Shown in pieces: positions 22,721 through 31,375 of a stretch of 64,000 nucleotides of DNA. Below the pieces are notes generated by a model. It was not told the origin of the DNA. It did not search any database and saw nothing but the letters and a program-made list of their open reading frames with translations. The first letter of the stretch is position 1, and the number at the start of each line of letters is the position of its first letter. The stretch is from Neobacillus rhizophilus (GTDB lineage: Bacteria; Bacillota; Bacilli; Bacillales; Cytobacillaceae), in the NCBI RefSeq assembly GCF_018343535.1, contig NZ_JAGYPF010000001.1:372001-436000 (forward strand), in the 5' to 3' direction. Position numbers and translations under genes: made by a program.

Positions 22721-23212
22721 TTAATTTTCATGGTGTCGCTCCCATATTACTAAATTCTTTTGATTGTTTCGGTTTACCTTCACACCAAAAATCCATCTCG
22801 TAATGGCTGTCCGCTTAATGATAAACTCATATATTAGCCAAGAAATAAGCAAAGTTAGGACCATAATGAGGAAAAACGAAAGAATCATACCAAGATTGAT
22901 TGTTAAAACATAGTAACCTATGACAACTAAAACACTCTGGTGAATAATATAGATAGGAAATGCTGCTTCATTCATGTACGGGATAGCCTTGTGAGGAAAA
23001 TTCAAAAATTTGTGACCGAAACCCAAAATCACCGCAAGCGTTAGCCAAACATTGAAGGTTCTTAAAATAGATATAAGTATATCCACACCTGGGAAAATCG
23101 GTCCATCCTGCGGATCCCAATAATCAAACACCCTGGCGGAATGAAATGGAAATAACAGCAGGATTCCCAAATTTCTCAGCCAATCAATATCATATCTTCG
23201 ATTCTCCCCCAA
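22721..23212 (-). pseudogene. Internally deleted membrane acyltransferase (acyltransferase 3 family)
   Basis: The first ~40 residues (RYDIDWLRNLGILLLFPFHS, then ARVFDYWDP) are the conserved start of Bacillus acyltransferase-3 proteins. The end (LGFGHKFLN...EAAFPIYIIHQSVLVV) is their conserved C-terminus. The family is usually about 360-400 residues; here it is 163. The seven or so central helices are missing and the reading frame is kept across the junction near residues 40-50. The start is TTG with GGGGAG 5 nt upstream. It is probably non-functional. Confidence 0.65.
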
Positions 23213-23301
23213 ACAGACTCCCCATCTGAAACTAAATTATTTCTAGATTAATTGTAGTGATTCCACCCGCCTCTTACAAGGAAAATTTACCTAAAAAGGG
23301 A

Positions 23302-23330
23302 GAAAAAAAACTCCCGATTTCGGGAGTTTC
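23302..23330 (-). terminator. Terminator of the sdpRI-like operon
   Basis: ACTCCCGA/TCGGGAGT is followed by eight T residues on the minus strand. Confidence 0.88.
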
Positions 23331-23333
23331 ACG

Positions 23334-23960
23334 TTAAACTTTTATGAAAAAATAGTACGATGATAATACAATAAGGGCTAAAGAAACGATTATGGCAATG
23401 GCCACATAATAGACTTGGATAGCAGCCGGTATTATCGGTACAAATAGCATCAATATACCTAACACTACAAAAACCTTTCCGCCAAAGCGATGCGTTTTTC
23501 TCCATACATCCTCATTCGCTAAGGTCCATGGTGTACGAATTCCGATAAAATAATTGGGCTTAAATTTTGGACTTAAGTTACCAATAAAGATAAATAATAA
23601 ACCAATTAATTCAGGAATAACGTGTTGAGGCTCAATGATTCCTAGTTCACTGGTAATTTGCACAGCTTGAAACAAGAACAGAAATAACAATATTCCATTC
23701 ATGATCCAAGAATAGGCGCTTCCAAATCTCTGATAATTCGATTTCTTTGGGTCGATTTTCGGCAAAAGAATCCTCATAACATAAAAGACTAACATAATGC
23801 CAGGCAGAAGGAAAGCGCCTCTTGACTTATGAACGAAGCTGTTTGGTTCCCCTTTATAGTTCCAATGATTTGCGACTTGTTCTGGTAAATATGGATAAGC
23901 AATCCATGTTGCAATGAACGTAATAACAACTAAAAACAAGCCAAACCAATATTTTTTCAT
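23334..23960 (-). CDS. sdpI: SdpI family membrane protein (DUF1648 plus SdpI domain)
   Basis: This 208-residue membrane protein with six hydrophobic helices has an N-terminal DUF1648 segment (LPEQVANHWNYKGEPNSF) and a C-terminal SdpI domain with the signature NYFIGIRTPWTLANEDVW. In B. subtilis SdpI gives immunity to the killing peptide SDP and signals by sequestering SdpR at the membrane. The start ATG overlaps the stop of the upstream sdpR-like gene by 4 bp. No sdpABC toxin genes are in the window. Confidence 0.85.
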   Translation of the reverse strand: MKKYWFGLFLVVITFIATWIAYPYLPEQVANHWNYKGEPNSFVHKSRGAFLLPGIMLVFYVMRILLPKIDPKKSNYQRFGSAYSWIMNGILLFLFLFQAVQITSELGIIEPQHVIPELIGLLFIFIGNLSPKFKPNYFIGIRTPWTLANEDVWRKTHRFGGKVFVVLGILMLFVPIIPAAIQVYYVAIAIIVSLALIVLSSYYFFIKV

Positions 23961-24235
23961 CTTTTATCACCCTCTTCATCTTTCGTTATAAAGTCCATAA
24001 ACCATGTAACAACATCTTCAAATACACTTGTGTTTAAGGAGTAGATAATTTGCTGGCCCTTTTTCTCTGCATCCACCAAATTTGCTTGTTTTAATAAATT
24101 TAGATGATGAGATATACTTGGCTTTGTCATGTTAAAATGGTAAGCAATTTCCCCTGCGGACAAGTCCTGTTTTTTTAATAAATGGAGTATTTTTCTTCTG
24201 CTTGGATCGGACAGCGCCTTGAAAGCATCATTCAT
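23957..24235 (-). CDS. sdpR: SdpR-like ArsR family autorepressor
   Basis: This ~92-residue winged-helix repressor reads MNDAFKALSDPSRRKILHLL at the N-terminus and MTKPSISHHLNLLKQA in the recognition helix, very like B. subtilis SdpR. It lacks cysteine metal sites. ATG at 24235 has AGAGGG 7 nt upstream; an earlier in-frame start at 24253 has no site. It is translationally coupled to the sdpI-like gene, so the pair can autoregulate. Confidence 0.88.
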   Translation of the reverse strand: MNDAFKALSDPSRRKILHLLKKQDLSAGEIAYHFNMTKPSISHHLNLLKQANLVDAEKKGQQIIYSLNTSVFEDVVTWFMDFITKDEEGDKR

Positions 24236-24349
24236 GGTCAACCCTCTTTTCACTAACTAATTGCATGAATTTAGTTATTTAGAAAATTATCTAAATATAT
24301 AATAAACCAATTTGTTAAATAAATGCAATTGATTCTTGTAGAAAATACA

Positions 24350-24386
24350 AAATAGCGGACTGGAAACAAAGATCCAACCCGCTTAT
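24350..24386 (-). terminator. Weak terminator after the acyl-CoA ligase
   Basis: AAGCGG...CCGC with an inner GGA/TCC stem is followed by TATTTTGTATTTT on the minus strand. Confidence 0.4.
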
Positions 24387-24401
24387 TAATTCTAAAACTT
24401 T

Positions 24402-25994
24402 TTAGTTAACGAACCGTTCTGTTTTTCCTTTTGAGCTCCAGTATTCATTGCGAAGGTGGACCTTTTGGATTTTTCCAGAGGCAGTCTTCGGAAGTTCCTT
24501 TACAAAGGTGACCCCTGTAACCGCTTTAAAATGAGCCAATTTTTCACGGGAAAACGAAATGATTTCCGCCTCGCTGACTTCTGCACCCTCACGCAATACA
24601 ACGTATGCATGTGGAGTTTCGCCCCATTTTTCATGTGGAACTGCAATGACGGCAGCCTCTAATACCGCAGGATGCTCGTAAAGCGCCCCTTCCACTTCGA
24701 TAGAAGAAATGTTTTCTCCACCGCTGATGATAATATCCTTTTTCCGATCAACGATCTCAATATTACCGTATTCATCGACCGTTCCCATGTCGCCTGTGTG
24801 GAGCCAGCCGTTGCGGATTGTTTCCATGGTCGCCTCCGGGTTTTTCCAATAGCCAAGCATAACACCGTGGCTTCTTGTTACGACTTCCCCAATTTCCTGG
24901 CCGTTATGGGCTACCTCTTCCCCATGCTCGTTAACTACTCTTACATCAGAACCAATCATTGGATAACCCGCTTTTGCTTTTATGCGTGCTTTTGTTTCGG
25001 GTGCCAGGTGTATAAGTTCAGAGCGGATTGTTGAAACCAAGCTAAGAGGCGTAGATTCTGTCATTCCGTACACCTGAATAAACTCCCAACCAAGCTCCTG
25101 TTCTACGCGGGTCACAAACGCCGGCGGCGGTGCAGAACCAGCAATGACCACCCGAACGTTATGCTCTATTACCGGTTTATTTTTTTCATAGTATTGCAAT
25201 AAAGAATTCAGCACGGTCGGTGCCATGTGCAGCACTGTCACCTTATGCTTCTGAATAGCTTGAAAAATTGATTCAGGAGTAGCCTTTTTCAAGCAAACAT
25301 GTGTAGAACCGTTCGCCGTATAATAAAATGGCGAGCCCCAACCATTTACGTGAAACATTGGAAGAACATGAAGATAGACATCCCGGTCGCTGACGCGCAG
25401 GTGGTGCATCGTGCTTAATGCGTGGAGATAATTATTGCGGTGCGTCAGCATAACTCCCTTAGGGTTTCCTGTTGTACCACTTGTATAGAGAAGGCTGCAG
25501 ACATCGTCTTCATCGAGCTCAGAACGATCGAAATTCCCTGATGGGTAACCGGCCAGCCATTTCTCATAATCTACCTCATCGGTTTGTTCATCTTTATATT
25601 GAACAATAATGTGTTTGACTGTTTCGAGCTGCTCTTTAATCGGAATGATTAAATGATACAAGTCCTGGTCAACCAGCAGCACTTTCGATTCACTATGATT
25701 TAAAATAAACAAGTAATCCTCAGGCTTTAAGCGGATATTAAGCGGCACCATGATGGCCCCAAGCTGGAAAACGCCATAAAAGCCTTCGAGCATTTCAACG
25801 GTGTTCGGTGCAAGATACGCAACCCGTTCCCCTTTTTCCACCCCTAAAGCCCTTAACCCATGAGAAAGCTGGTTTACTCTCCCATTCAGCTCGTAATATG
25901 TAAAAACTCGTTCATCGCAAAAAACAGCCTGCTTGTCCCCATAAAGAGAAACGGCCCGGTCCAAAAATTCCGGAAGTATTAAAGGTACATTCAT
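24402..25994 (-). CDS. Acyl-CoA synthetase (AMP-dependent ligase)
   Basis: This ~530-residue ANL superfamily enzyme activates a fatty or carboxylic acid to the acyl-adenylate and then the CoA thioester. It has the P-loop LLYTSGTTGNPKGV, the A5 motif YGMTEST, the A7 motif LHTGDMG, IVDRKKDIIISGGENIS (A8 hinge) and the catalytic Lys in PKTASGKIQK. The length fits medium/long-chain ligases. ATG at 25994 follows AGAGGTG; a GTG three codons earlier lies inside that site. The chain-length preference cannot be read from sequence. Confidence 0.9.
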   Translation of the reverse strand: MNVPLILPEFLDRAVSLYGDKQAVFCDERVFTYYELNGRVNQLSHGLRALGVEKGERVAYLAPNTVEMLEGFYGVFQLGAIMVPLNIRLKPEDYLFILNHSESKVLLVDQDLYHLIIPIKEQLETVKHIIVQYKDEQTDEVDYEKWLAGYPSGNFDRSELDEDDVCSLLYTSGTTGNPKGVMLTHRNNYLHALSTMHHLRVSDRDVYLHVLPMFHVNGWGSPFYYTANGSTHVCLKKATPESIFQAIQKHKVTVLHMAPTVLNSLLQYYEKNKPVIEHNVRVVIAGSAPPPAFVTRVEQELGWEFIQVYGMTESTPLSLVSTIRSELIHLAPETKARIKAKAGYPMIGSDVRVVNEHGEEVAHNGQEIGEVVTRSHGVMLGYWKNPEATMETIRNGWLHTGDMGTVDEYGNIEIVDRKKDIIISGGENISSIEVEGALYEHPAVLEAAVIAVPHEKWGETPHAYVVLREGAEVSEAEIISFSREKLAHFKAVTGVTFVKELPKTASGKIQKVHLRNEYWSSKGKTERFVN

Positions 25995-26134
25995 TTTTTT
26001 CACCTCTTTTTAATTTTTTGAATATTCCAACTTAATATTATTCTATCATAAAATTTTTAAATAAAAATACAAAAATTTGTCTAAAAATAATTAATTGCAC
26101 CTGAGTACTAATTTGGTGGGAAATCCCATAAATT

Positions 26135-26148
26135 AGAATGTACGTTCG
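26135..26148 (+). promoter_or_regulatory. LexA (SOS) box-like palindrome
   Basis: AGAATGTACGTTCG matches 12 of 14 positions of the Bacillus consensus CGAACRNRYGTTYG and lies 19 bp upstream of the ATG at 26167. It suggests DNA-damage induction of that gene. Confidence 0.5.
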
Positions 26149-26166
26149 TAAAAGGAGGGCGAGGAA

Positions 26167-26571
26167 ATGCTTCGAGGCAATGATTCCTTGATAACAGGTG
26201 AGATGTTGGCAAAGTATTACGAACTAAACAAAAAGAAAAAAGAAATCGAATTGGAAATGAATGAATTAAAAGATGTTTTCCAAAGCTATTTTAATAATTT
26301 AGTAGGAAGGGACACGAAGGGCGAAATTACCGTCAGTGGTTTTAAATTGCAAAGGCAAATCCGAAAATCTGAAAAATTCCATGAGGAAGAAACAGTGAAA
26401 AGACTGGAAGAACTGCAATTGAACGACCTCATTCAGGTGATTAAGAAACCCGACGATTCAAAGATAAAAGCAGCGCTTGAACTGGGGTTACTAAAGGGAA
26501 ATCAATTGGAGGGCTGCATCGTTACAACTCATTCCCCTGCAATTTCGGTAAAACCGGTCACACCTCGCTAA
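26167..26571 (+). CDS. Hypothetical protein behind a LexA-like box
   Basis: This 134-residue protein has an N-terminal coiled coil (residues ~15-45, KKKKEIELEMNELKDVF) and a C-terminal alpha/beta part (KLQRQIRKSEKFHEEETVKR, then DDSKIKAALELGLL). The pattern resembles phage Gp157-type accessory proteins, but I cannot assign a family. AAAGGAGGG precedes the ATG. The SOS-type palindrome immediately upstream is the best clue to function. Confidence 0.7.
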   Translation: MLRGNDSLITGEMLAKYYELNKKKKEIELEMNELKDVFQSYFNNLVGRDTKGEITVSGFKLQRQIRKSEKFHEEETVKRLEELQLNDLIQVIKKPDDSKIKAALELGLLKGNQLEGCIVTTHSPAISVKPVTPR

Positions 26572-26672
26572 ATACTGACAGAAAGTTTTATTATCTCTTT
26601 ACATTATGGAGGAATTCCCCAAACTTTATCGAAGTACTAATGCGTATTTATTTTTTAAAGGGGGATTTTGTC

Positions 26673-27566
26673 ATGGTAAGTTCAGAAAGTTTAATGATAC
26701 GTCAAATGTTAAAGGCATCGTTAACAAACCAACTCGCTGAATTTAATCTTGAAGCGACACGAAACGGATTAGAAGCCTTATCCGCACTAACTCCTGTGGC
26801 CCCTGATATTAATGTGGAAAAAAAAACGATTGAAGGAATTCCTGCCGAATGGGTAACGGCTCCGAACGCTGAAGAAGACCGGGTATTTCTTTACCTTCAC
26901 GGCGGGGCGTACATAATGGGCAGCTGCAACACGCATAGATATCTGGCGTCTAAACTGTCAAGGTCAACTCGTGCCCGAGTATTGGTGCCAGAATACCGGC
27001 TTGCACCAGAAAATCCATATCCAGCAGCAGTTGAAGATGCCCTAAAGGTGTATCGTTGGCTGGTTGATTCAGGTGTTTCTCCTGAAAAAATTATCATCGG
27101 CGGAGATTCGGCCGGCGGCGGATTAACAATGTCCACTCTGCTTGCTTTACGTGAGGCTGGCGACAAATTGCCGGCATTAACCGTCCTGTTATCGCCTTGG
27201 ACTGATTTGGAGGGCACAGGGGAATCAATGGAAACAAGAAGAGGTATTGACCCATGGCTAAACCCAGATCAGTCTCGTCTCGTACCAGCTTTATATATTC
27301 GGGACCTGGACCCGCGCGACCCGCACGTATCTCCAATCTATGCAGATTTAACAGGCCTGCCGCCCATGCTCGTTCATGCCGGGAATGATGAAATTTTGCT
27401 GGATGATTCTATTCGTTTAGTGGACCGTGCACTGGCGGCTGGCGTAGATGTCAGCTTGAAAATCTGGGATGATATGTGGCACGTCTTCCAAACCTTCAAT
27501 ATTCCGGAGGGCCAGCAGGATATCGATGAAATTGGGGAATTTGTGGTTAAGCGATTAGGGTTATAG
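26673..27566 (+). CDS. Alpha/beta hydrolase, hormone-sensitive lipase family esterase
   Basis: This ~297-residue carboxylesterase has the HSL-family oxyanion motif HGGAYIMG, the nucleophile elbow GDSAGG, the acidic residue near HAGNDEILLDDS and the catalytic His in DMWHVF. It hydrolyses short acyl esters in the cytoplasm. ATG at 26673 has AGGGGG 8-9 nt upstream; ATG at 26640 lacks a site. Confidence 0.9.
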   Translation: MVSSESLMIRQMLKASLTNQLAEFNLEATRNGLEALSALTPVAPDINVEKKTIEGIPAEWVTAPNAEEDRVFLYLHGGAYIMGSCNTHRYLASKLSRSTRARVLVPEYRLAPENPYPAAVEDALKVYRWLVDSGVSPEKIIIGGDSAGGGLTMSTLLALREAGDKLPALTVLLSPWTDLEGTGESMETRRGIDPWLNPDQSRLVPALYIRDLDPRDPHVSPIYADLTGLPPMLVHAGNDEILLDDSIRLVDRALAAGVDVSLKIWDDMWHVFQTFNIPEGQQDIDEIGEFVVKRLGL

Positions 27567-27607
27567 AGTTAAATTCAAAACGCTTGGGACTTCCAGGCGT
27601 TTTTTCG

Positions 27608-27763
27608 TTTTGATCTTCATTACTTTCATGAAGGACATTTCCCTCTTGGATTCCCTTCGTTATGATCCTCATCACCTTTATGAAGGACATTTCCCTCTTG
27701 AAATCCCATTATTTTGGTCTTCTTCGGCTTTATGAACGTCATTTTCCAGCCCAACCCAAAGCA
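27608..27763. repeat. 52-bp tandem repeat, three units, intergenic
   Basis: Units starting near 27608, 27660 and 27712 share TGATC/GGTCT...TTTATGAAGGACATTTCCCTC. The first two are nearly identical and the third is degenerate. They lie between the 3' ends of two convergent genes and have no coding appearance. Confidence 0.75.
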
Positions 27764-27837
27764 TTTTGTCGTTTAGAAACCCTCTAGTAAACATTATCCT
27801 CTTTGCCAACCCATTTTTGTCCTATATCCAATTTCGG

Positions 27838-29265
27838 TTAACCTTTCGCCGTTTCACTTTTTGTTAGCCCCCATGCATCCGCCAGAACCCGTATCCCCTC
27901 TTGAATCTGATTCTCCGACAGCCCGCCGTACCCAAGTAAAACCTTCGAATCCACCCCGCCAGCCAACTCCGCATAATATACAGACAACGGATACACCTTT
28001 ACTCCAGCAGCCATCGCCCTCCGTACCAACTCCTCCTCCATCATGCCATTCCTAACGTCCAAAACAATATGCAAACCTGATTTTTCACCGATTACCTTCA
28101 CCCATTCACCCATAAAATTATGAATCGCTGAAATCAGGAAGGCTTGCTTTTTCCGGTAAAGTGTCCTCATTTTATTTAAATGGGTTTGCCAATGACCTTC
28201 GTGCATAAAACGATAAAGCGTATCCTGATGAAGCCGGGAGACCGTTTGTTTATAGATGATGAAGTGCTCCCTGTATCTGGCCAGCAGTCCTTCAGGCAGG
28301 ACCATATAACTGATTCGCAAGGATGGAATCAACGACTTTGAAAAGGTGCCTAAATAAACAACTCTTTCGGATGAATCCAGCCCTTGCAAAGATGGAATCG
28401 GTTTTCCTTTATAACGGTATTCCCCGTCGTAATCATCCTCAATAACGTATCCGTCCATTTCTTCTGCCCATTTCAACAATTCTATTCGTCGAGCAATGGG
28501 CATAATCATTCCCAGCGGGAACTGATGGGATGGGGTGACATACACGACACGGGCGCCGCTCCCGTGCAAACATTCTACAGTAATCCCTTCCTCATCTAAA
28601 GGAACAGGAACAGTGAGGACACCTAAATTCTGCAAAACTGCCCTTGTCCGGTGAAATCCTGGATTCTCCAAGGCATAAATTTCATCCCTTCCAATCACTA
28701 AACAAAGGAGCCCCATCAAAACCTGTGTCCCCGCGCCAATAACAATTTGTTCTGCTGTGCAACGAACACCTCTAGACTGAAATAAATACTTGGCAATTTC
28801 CTCTCGAAGCAGCCTTTCCCCTTGCGGATTGCCAGTATAAAACAAATCCCACTGATCCTCATATAAGGCTTGAACCGACAGCCTTCTCCATACACTCAAT
28901 GGAAAATGTTCTAGGTCGACCTTTCCTGAATTAAAATCTATTTTTTCAGCAGGTTCCTTCAATTCCTCAGCCATCCCAACAGGCTCCACCTTATCATGAC
29001 TGACCATTAAATCCTCCAGCAATTCAACAACAAACAATCCTGAACGCGGACGGCTTTCCAGAAATCCCTCCGCGCAAAGCTGGTCATAGGCAGACTGAAC
29101 CGTGTTCAGACTTAGTCCCAAATAATTAGCCAAATTTCGTTTGGATGGCAATTTTTCCAGAGGTTTAATATTACCTTTTAAAATTTCACCTTTGATAAAG
29201 TTCGCAAGCTGCATATATAAAGGCGTTGGGCTTTTATGAACCAATACAGGCATTACCTCAAGCAC
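27838..29265 (-). CDS. MocR-type regulator: GntR DNA-binding domain fused to PLP aminotransferase domain
   Basis: This ~475-residue PdxR/GabR-class transcription factor has an N-terminal winged helix (~10-75, PLEKLPSKRNLANYLGLSLN). A fold-type I aminotransferase domain (~110-470) follows, with the PLP lysine region GTFSKSLIPSLRISY. PLP or an aminated ligand usually acts as effector. The start is GTG at 29265, 7 nt after GGAGGGG; ATG at 29253 is a less well placed alternative. No pdxS/pdxT or gabT genes adjoin it, so the target is unknown. Confidence 0.88.
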   Translation of the reverse strand: MLEVMPVLVHKSPTPLYMQLANFIKGEILKGNIKPLEKLPSKRNLANYLGLSLNTVQSAYDQLCAEGFLESRPRSGLFVVELLEDLMVSHDKVEPVGMAEELKEPAEKIDFNSGKVDLEHFPLSVWRRLSVQALYEDQWDLFYTGNPQGERLLREEIAKYLFQSRGVRCTAEQIVIGAGTQVLMGLLCLVIGRDEIYALENPGFHRTRAVLQNLGVLTVPVPLDEEGITVECLHGSGARVVYVTPSHQFPLGMIMPIARRIELLKWAEEMDGYVIEDDYDGEYRYKGKPIPSLQGLDSSERVVYLGTFSKSLIPSLRISYMVLPEGLLARYREHFIIYKQTVSRLHQDTLYRFMHEGHWQTHLNKMRTLYRKKQAFLISAIHNFMGEWVKVIGEKSGLHIVLDVRNGMMEEELVRRAMAAGVKVYPLSVYYAELAGGVDSKVLLGYGGLSENQIQEGIRVLADAWGLTKSETAKG

Positions 29266-29452
29266 TGCCAATCCCCTCCAAAAACTGACCCTACTAAAAT
29301 CATTTAATCTGATGTTTTTGATTATACCAGTTTGCAATTAAATTGAGTTCACCTATAAGATTTTTTCTTAGTGAATCCGTAACCAAAAAAACATACATGA
29401 TTGCCAATTCTTAATTTCTGAGGGTAAACTCAATCCGAACTCATTTTTTTCT

Positions 29453-29815
29453 TTATTGAAATTGGCTACCCAATAAATATCCTAAGTAAGCAAGAAAAAT
29501 TCCGATTATGTAGGTTAAAAATGTATAAAGGTAAAATTGCCATTTTTGTTTTTTCAAAAGGAATTGTAGCATTTCCAATTTTAACGTTGAAAAAGTGGTA
29601 AAGGCTCCCATGAACCCGGTTCCAAACAATAGGGCGAGCGTTGGGTCGGTCTTAGCCCCGCTAATAATTCCTAGAAGAAATGCGCCGGCCAAATTAACGG
29701 TTAAAGTTCCTAGTGGAATTGCTGCATTTGCATTTAACTGCTTGCTTATCAAAAAACGGGCAATTGCGCCAAAAAATCCCCCTAATCCGACCAGTATTAA
29801 ATGGACAAATGTCAT
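29453..29815 (-). CDS. crcB: Fluoride channel subunit CrcB/FluC, copy 2
   Basis: This 120-residue protein with four membrane helices has [10 protein letters not shown], the conserved Asn in [12 protein letters not shown] and the pore element [11 protein letters not shown], all FluC hallmarks. FluC exports fluoride as antiparallel dimers; paired genes encode heterodimers in Bacillus. Its start overlaps the stop of copy 1 by 4 bp. Confidence 0.92.
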   Translation of the reverse strand: MTFVHLILVGLGGFFGAIARFLISKQLNANAAIPLGTLTVNLAGAFLLGIISGAKTDPTLALLFGTGFMGAFTTFSTLKLEMLQFLLKKQKWQFYLYTFLTYIIGIFLAYLGYLLGSQFQ

Positions 29816-30186
29816 GATTTTTGTACCACCTCACTGTATTTAAATCCTAATCGGCTCATTATAAGACCACCGATAACACTAATAGCAACGTATAATACGC
29901 CTAAAACAACTTTTCCATCATGAAACAATTGGACGGTTTCAACACTGAGCGTGGAAAATGTAGTAAATGAGCCGACGAACCCTGTCCCAATCGCAGTTGC
30001 AATCATAGGTGGCAACGAAACCCGTTTAAACAAATTAGTCGTAAACCACGCAAGCAGAAAACTCCCGATTAAGTTAATGGTTAAGGTGGAAAAAGGAAAA
30101 GAATCACCTTTAAACAGCCAGAGCCCAATCCAATACCTTAAAATTGCACCTAGCGCACCGGTAATGCCCACTAAAAAATAAACCAA
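29812..30186 (-). CDS. crcB: Fluoride channel subunit CrcB/FluC, copy 1
   Basis: This ~124-residue four-helix FluC protein has [28 protein letters not shown] and [11 protein letters not shown]. The start is best taken as TTG at 30186, 8 nt after AAGGGGG. A longer frame to ATG 30255 would run through a terminator-like hairpin (30213-30245) and is rejected. I do not see a canonical fluoride riboswitch in the leader, only that hairpin. Confidence 0.88.
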   Translation of the reverse strand: MVYFLVGITGALGAILRYWIGLWLFKGDSFPFSTLTINLIGSFLLAWFTTNLFKRVSLPPMIATAIGTGFVGSFTTFSTLSVETVQLFHDGKVVLGVLYVAISVIGGLIMSRLGFKYSEVVQKS

Positions 30187-30212
30187 ACGAAATGCCCCCT
30201 TGGCTTCGATAT

Positions 30213-30245
30213 AAAAAACTCCTGCAAGGAAACACCCCGCAGGAG
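30213..30245 (-). terminator. Strong hairpin and T run between yrzI and crcB
   Basis: CTCCTGC/GCAGGAG, extended by four further pairs, is followed by six T residues on the minus strand. It can end the yrzI transcript or act as an attenuator for crcB; a TATAAT lies just upstream. Confidence 0.75.
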
Positions 30246-30299
30246 ATAACAACAAAATTATTATAAACCCTGATTTTTAAAAAAGAAAGATTCCCTATT

Positions 30300-30440
30300 T
30301 TAGAAAAACAAATGTGAGGAAATTTGCCGGTCCTTATGTTCCTCATATAGCTGATCGACCAACTCTTGGTGTGCGGCCTCTTCCATGCTTATTTTGCGTT
30401 TTTTTATTGTTAAGGTAAAAAATAACATATTCACGTTCAT
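30300..30440 (-). CDS. yrzI: YrzI family small protein
   Basis: This 46-residue protein starts MNVNMLFFTLTIKKRKIS and continues with EEAAHQELVDQLYEEHKDRQ, closely following the pattern of B. subtilis YrzI. AAGGAGG lies 8 nt before the ATG. The function is unknown; the family is widespread and often present in tandem copies in Bacillaceae. Confidence 0.85.
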   Translation of the reverse strand: MNVNMLFFTLTIKKRKISMEEAAHQELVDQLYEEHKDRQISSHLFF

Positions 30441-30593
30441 TTTGAGTTCCTCCTTCTAATGTTTCCTTTATTTATCTCAAGTATAGAAGGATTTCCCATT
30501 TCTAAAATCGTGACTATGATGGAGATTTTCCTACTCCTTTAGTCTGAGAATAGTTTATCTCGTTTGATCAATTTATGTACAGAATAAATCTTT

Positions 30594-31103
30594 TTAGCTG
30601 CGTACTGCTACCTTTTCCGGAAGCTCTGCACCTTCCCAATCTTTGCAAACATCGACCCATTCCTTGGCGAGGGAATATTCGAAAATTTCATCACCGGTCA
30701 ACTCGATTGCAGAATTTGCGCTCCCGCATGCTGGAAAGAGAGTTTCAAAACGTTTCATGGAAACATCTAAATATACATCTAGATCATTTTTTAAACCAAA
30801 CGGACATACACCGCCTACAGCATGTCCCGTTTGTTCCAACACTTCTTCGGCAGATAACATGCGGGCTTTAATACCAAAGGTTTGCCTGAATTTTTTATTA
30901 TCAATTTTTGCATCTCCAGCCGCCACAACCAGAATGGCTTTTTCTTCTTCCCCTCTGAAGGACAAAGTTTTGGCAATACGCGCAGGAATAACGCCGATGG
31001 TTTCAGCAGCAAGCTCCACTGTTGCACTCGACGAATCAAACTCCATCACATCCTGTTCCCGTCCCCATTGTTTGAAATGGGCTTTCACACTTTCTAAAGA
31101 CAT
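30594..31103 (-). CDS. YbaK/EbsC family aminoacyl-tRNA deacylase-like protein (YwhH-like)
   Basis: This ~169-residue protein has the YbaK/ProX trans-editing fold. It includes SSATVELAAETIGVIPARIAK, the conserved Lys of AKIDNKKFR and GHAVGGVCPFGL. Such enzymes hydrolyse mischarged Cys-tRNA(Pro) or Ala-tRNA(Pro). ATG at 31103 with AAGG/GGATGG upstream is preferred over the 21-residue longer frame, which has no site. Monocistronic. Confidence 0.88.
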   Translation of the reverse strand: MSLESVKAHFKQWGREQDVMEFDSSSATVELAAETIGVIPARIAKTLSFRGEEEKAILVVAAGDAKIDNKKFRQTFGIKARMLSAEEVLEQTGHAVGGVCPFGLKNDLDVYLDVSMKRFETLFPACGSANSAIELTGDEIFEYSLAKEWVDVCKDWEGAELPEKVAVRS

Positions 31104-31310
31104 TCTATTCCATCCTTTCCCATCAATTTTATGAAGTATCATAACAATTTTCGTGACGCTAAACAAATCAAATGCTTATCTTTGAAGCTTTACAGCACTT
31201 AGGGATACCTGCAACCATATTGTTAGATACTGCTATCATTTATCTACATAAACAATATAAAATTGATATACATTTGCAATCACCCTGAGATTAGGCTCAT
31301 TTTCCTGTTT

Positions 31311-31338
31311 TTGTAGTCTCTCTATCGCTTATTATGAT
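31311..31338 (+). promoter_or_regulatory. Promoter of the GNAT gene
   Basis: TTGTAG, a 16-nt spacer and TATGAT, 38 bp before the GTG start at 31376. Confidence 0.5.
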
Positions 31339-31375
31339 TTAATGGAAATAAATACACAATTGGGAGGTTAAATAA

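Noticed and set aside
22197..24253. Reading the SdpI/SdpR/acyltransferase block as a toxin or defence island
   Set aside because: No toxin, nuclease or secretion gene is present; the neighbours are ordinary single genes.
30187..30255. N-terminal extension of crcB copy 1 to ATG 30255
   Set aside because: It would translate through a perfect terminator hairpin; TTG 30186 has an AAGGGGG site and gives the normal FluC length.
30246..30300. Fluoride riboswitch upstream of crcB
   Set aside because: The conserved GGCGAUGG...UUCGCC aptamer core is not visible in the leader.
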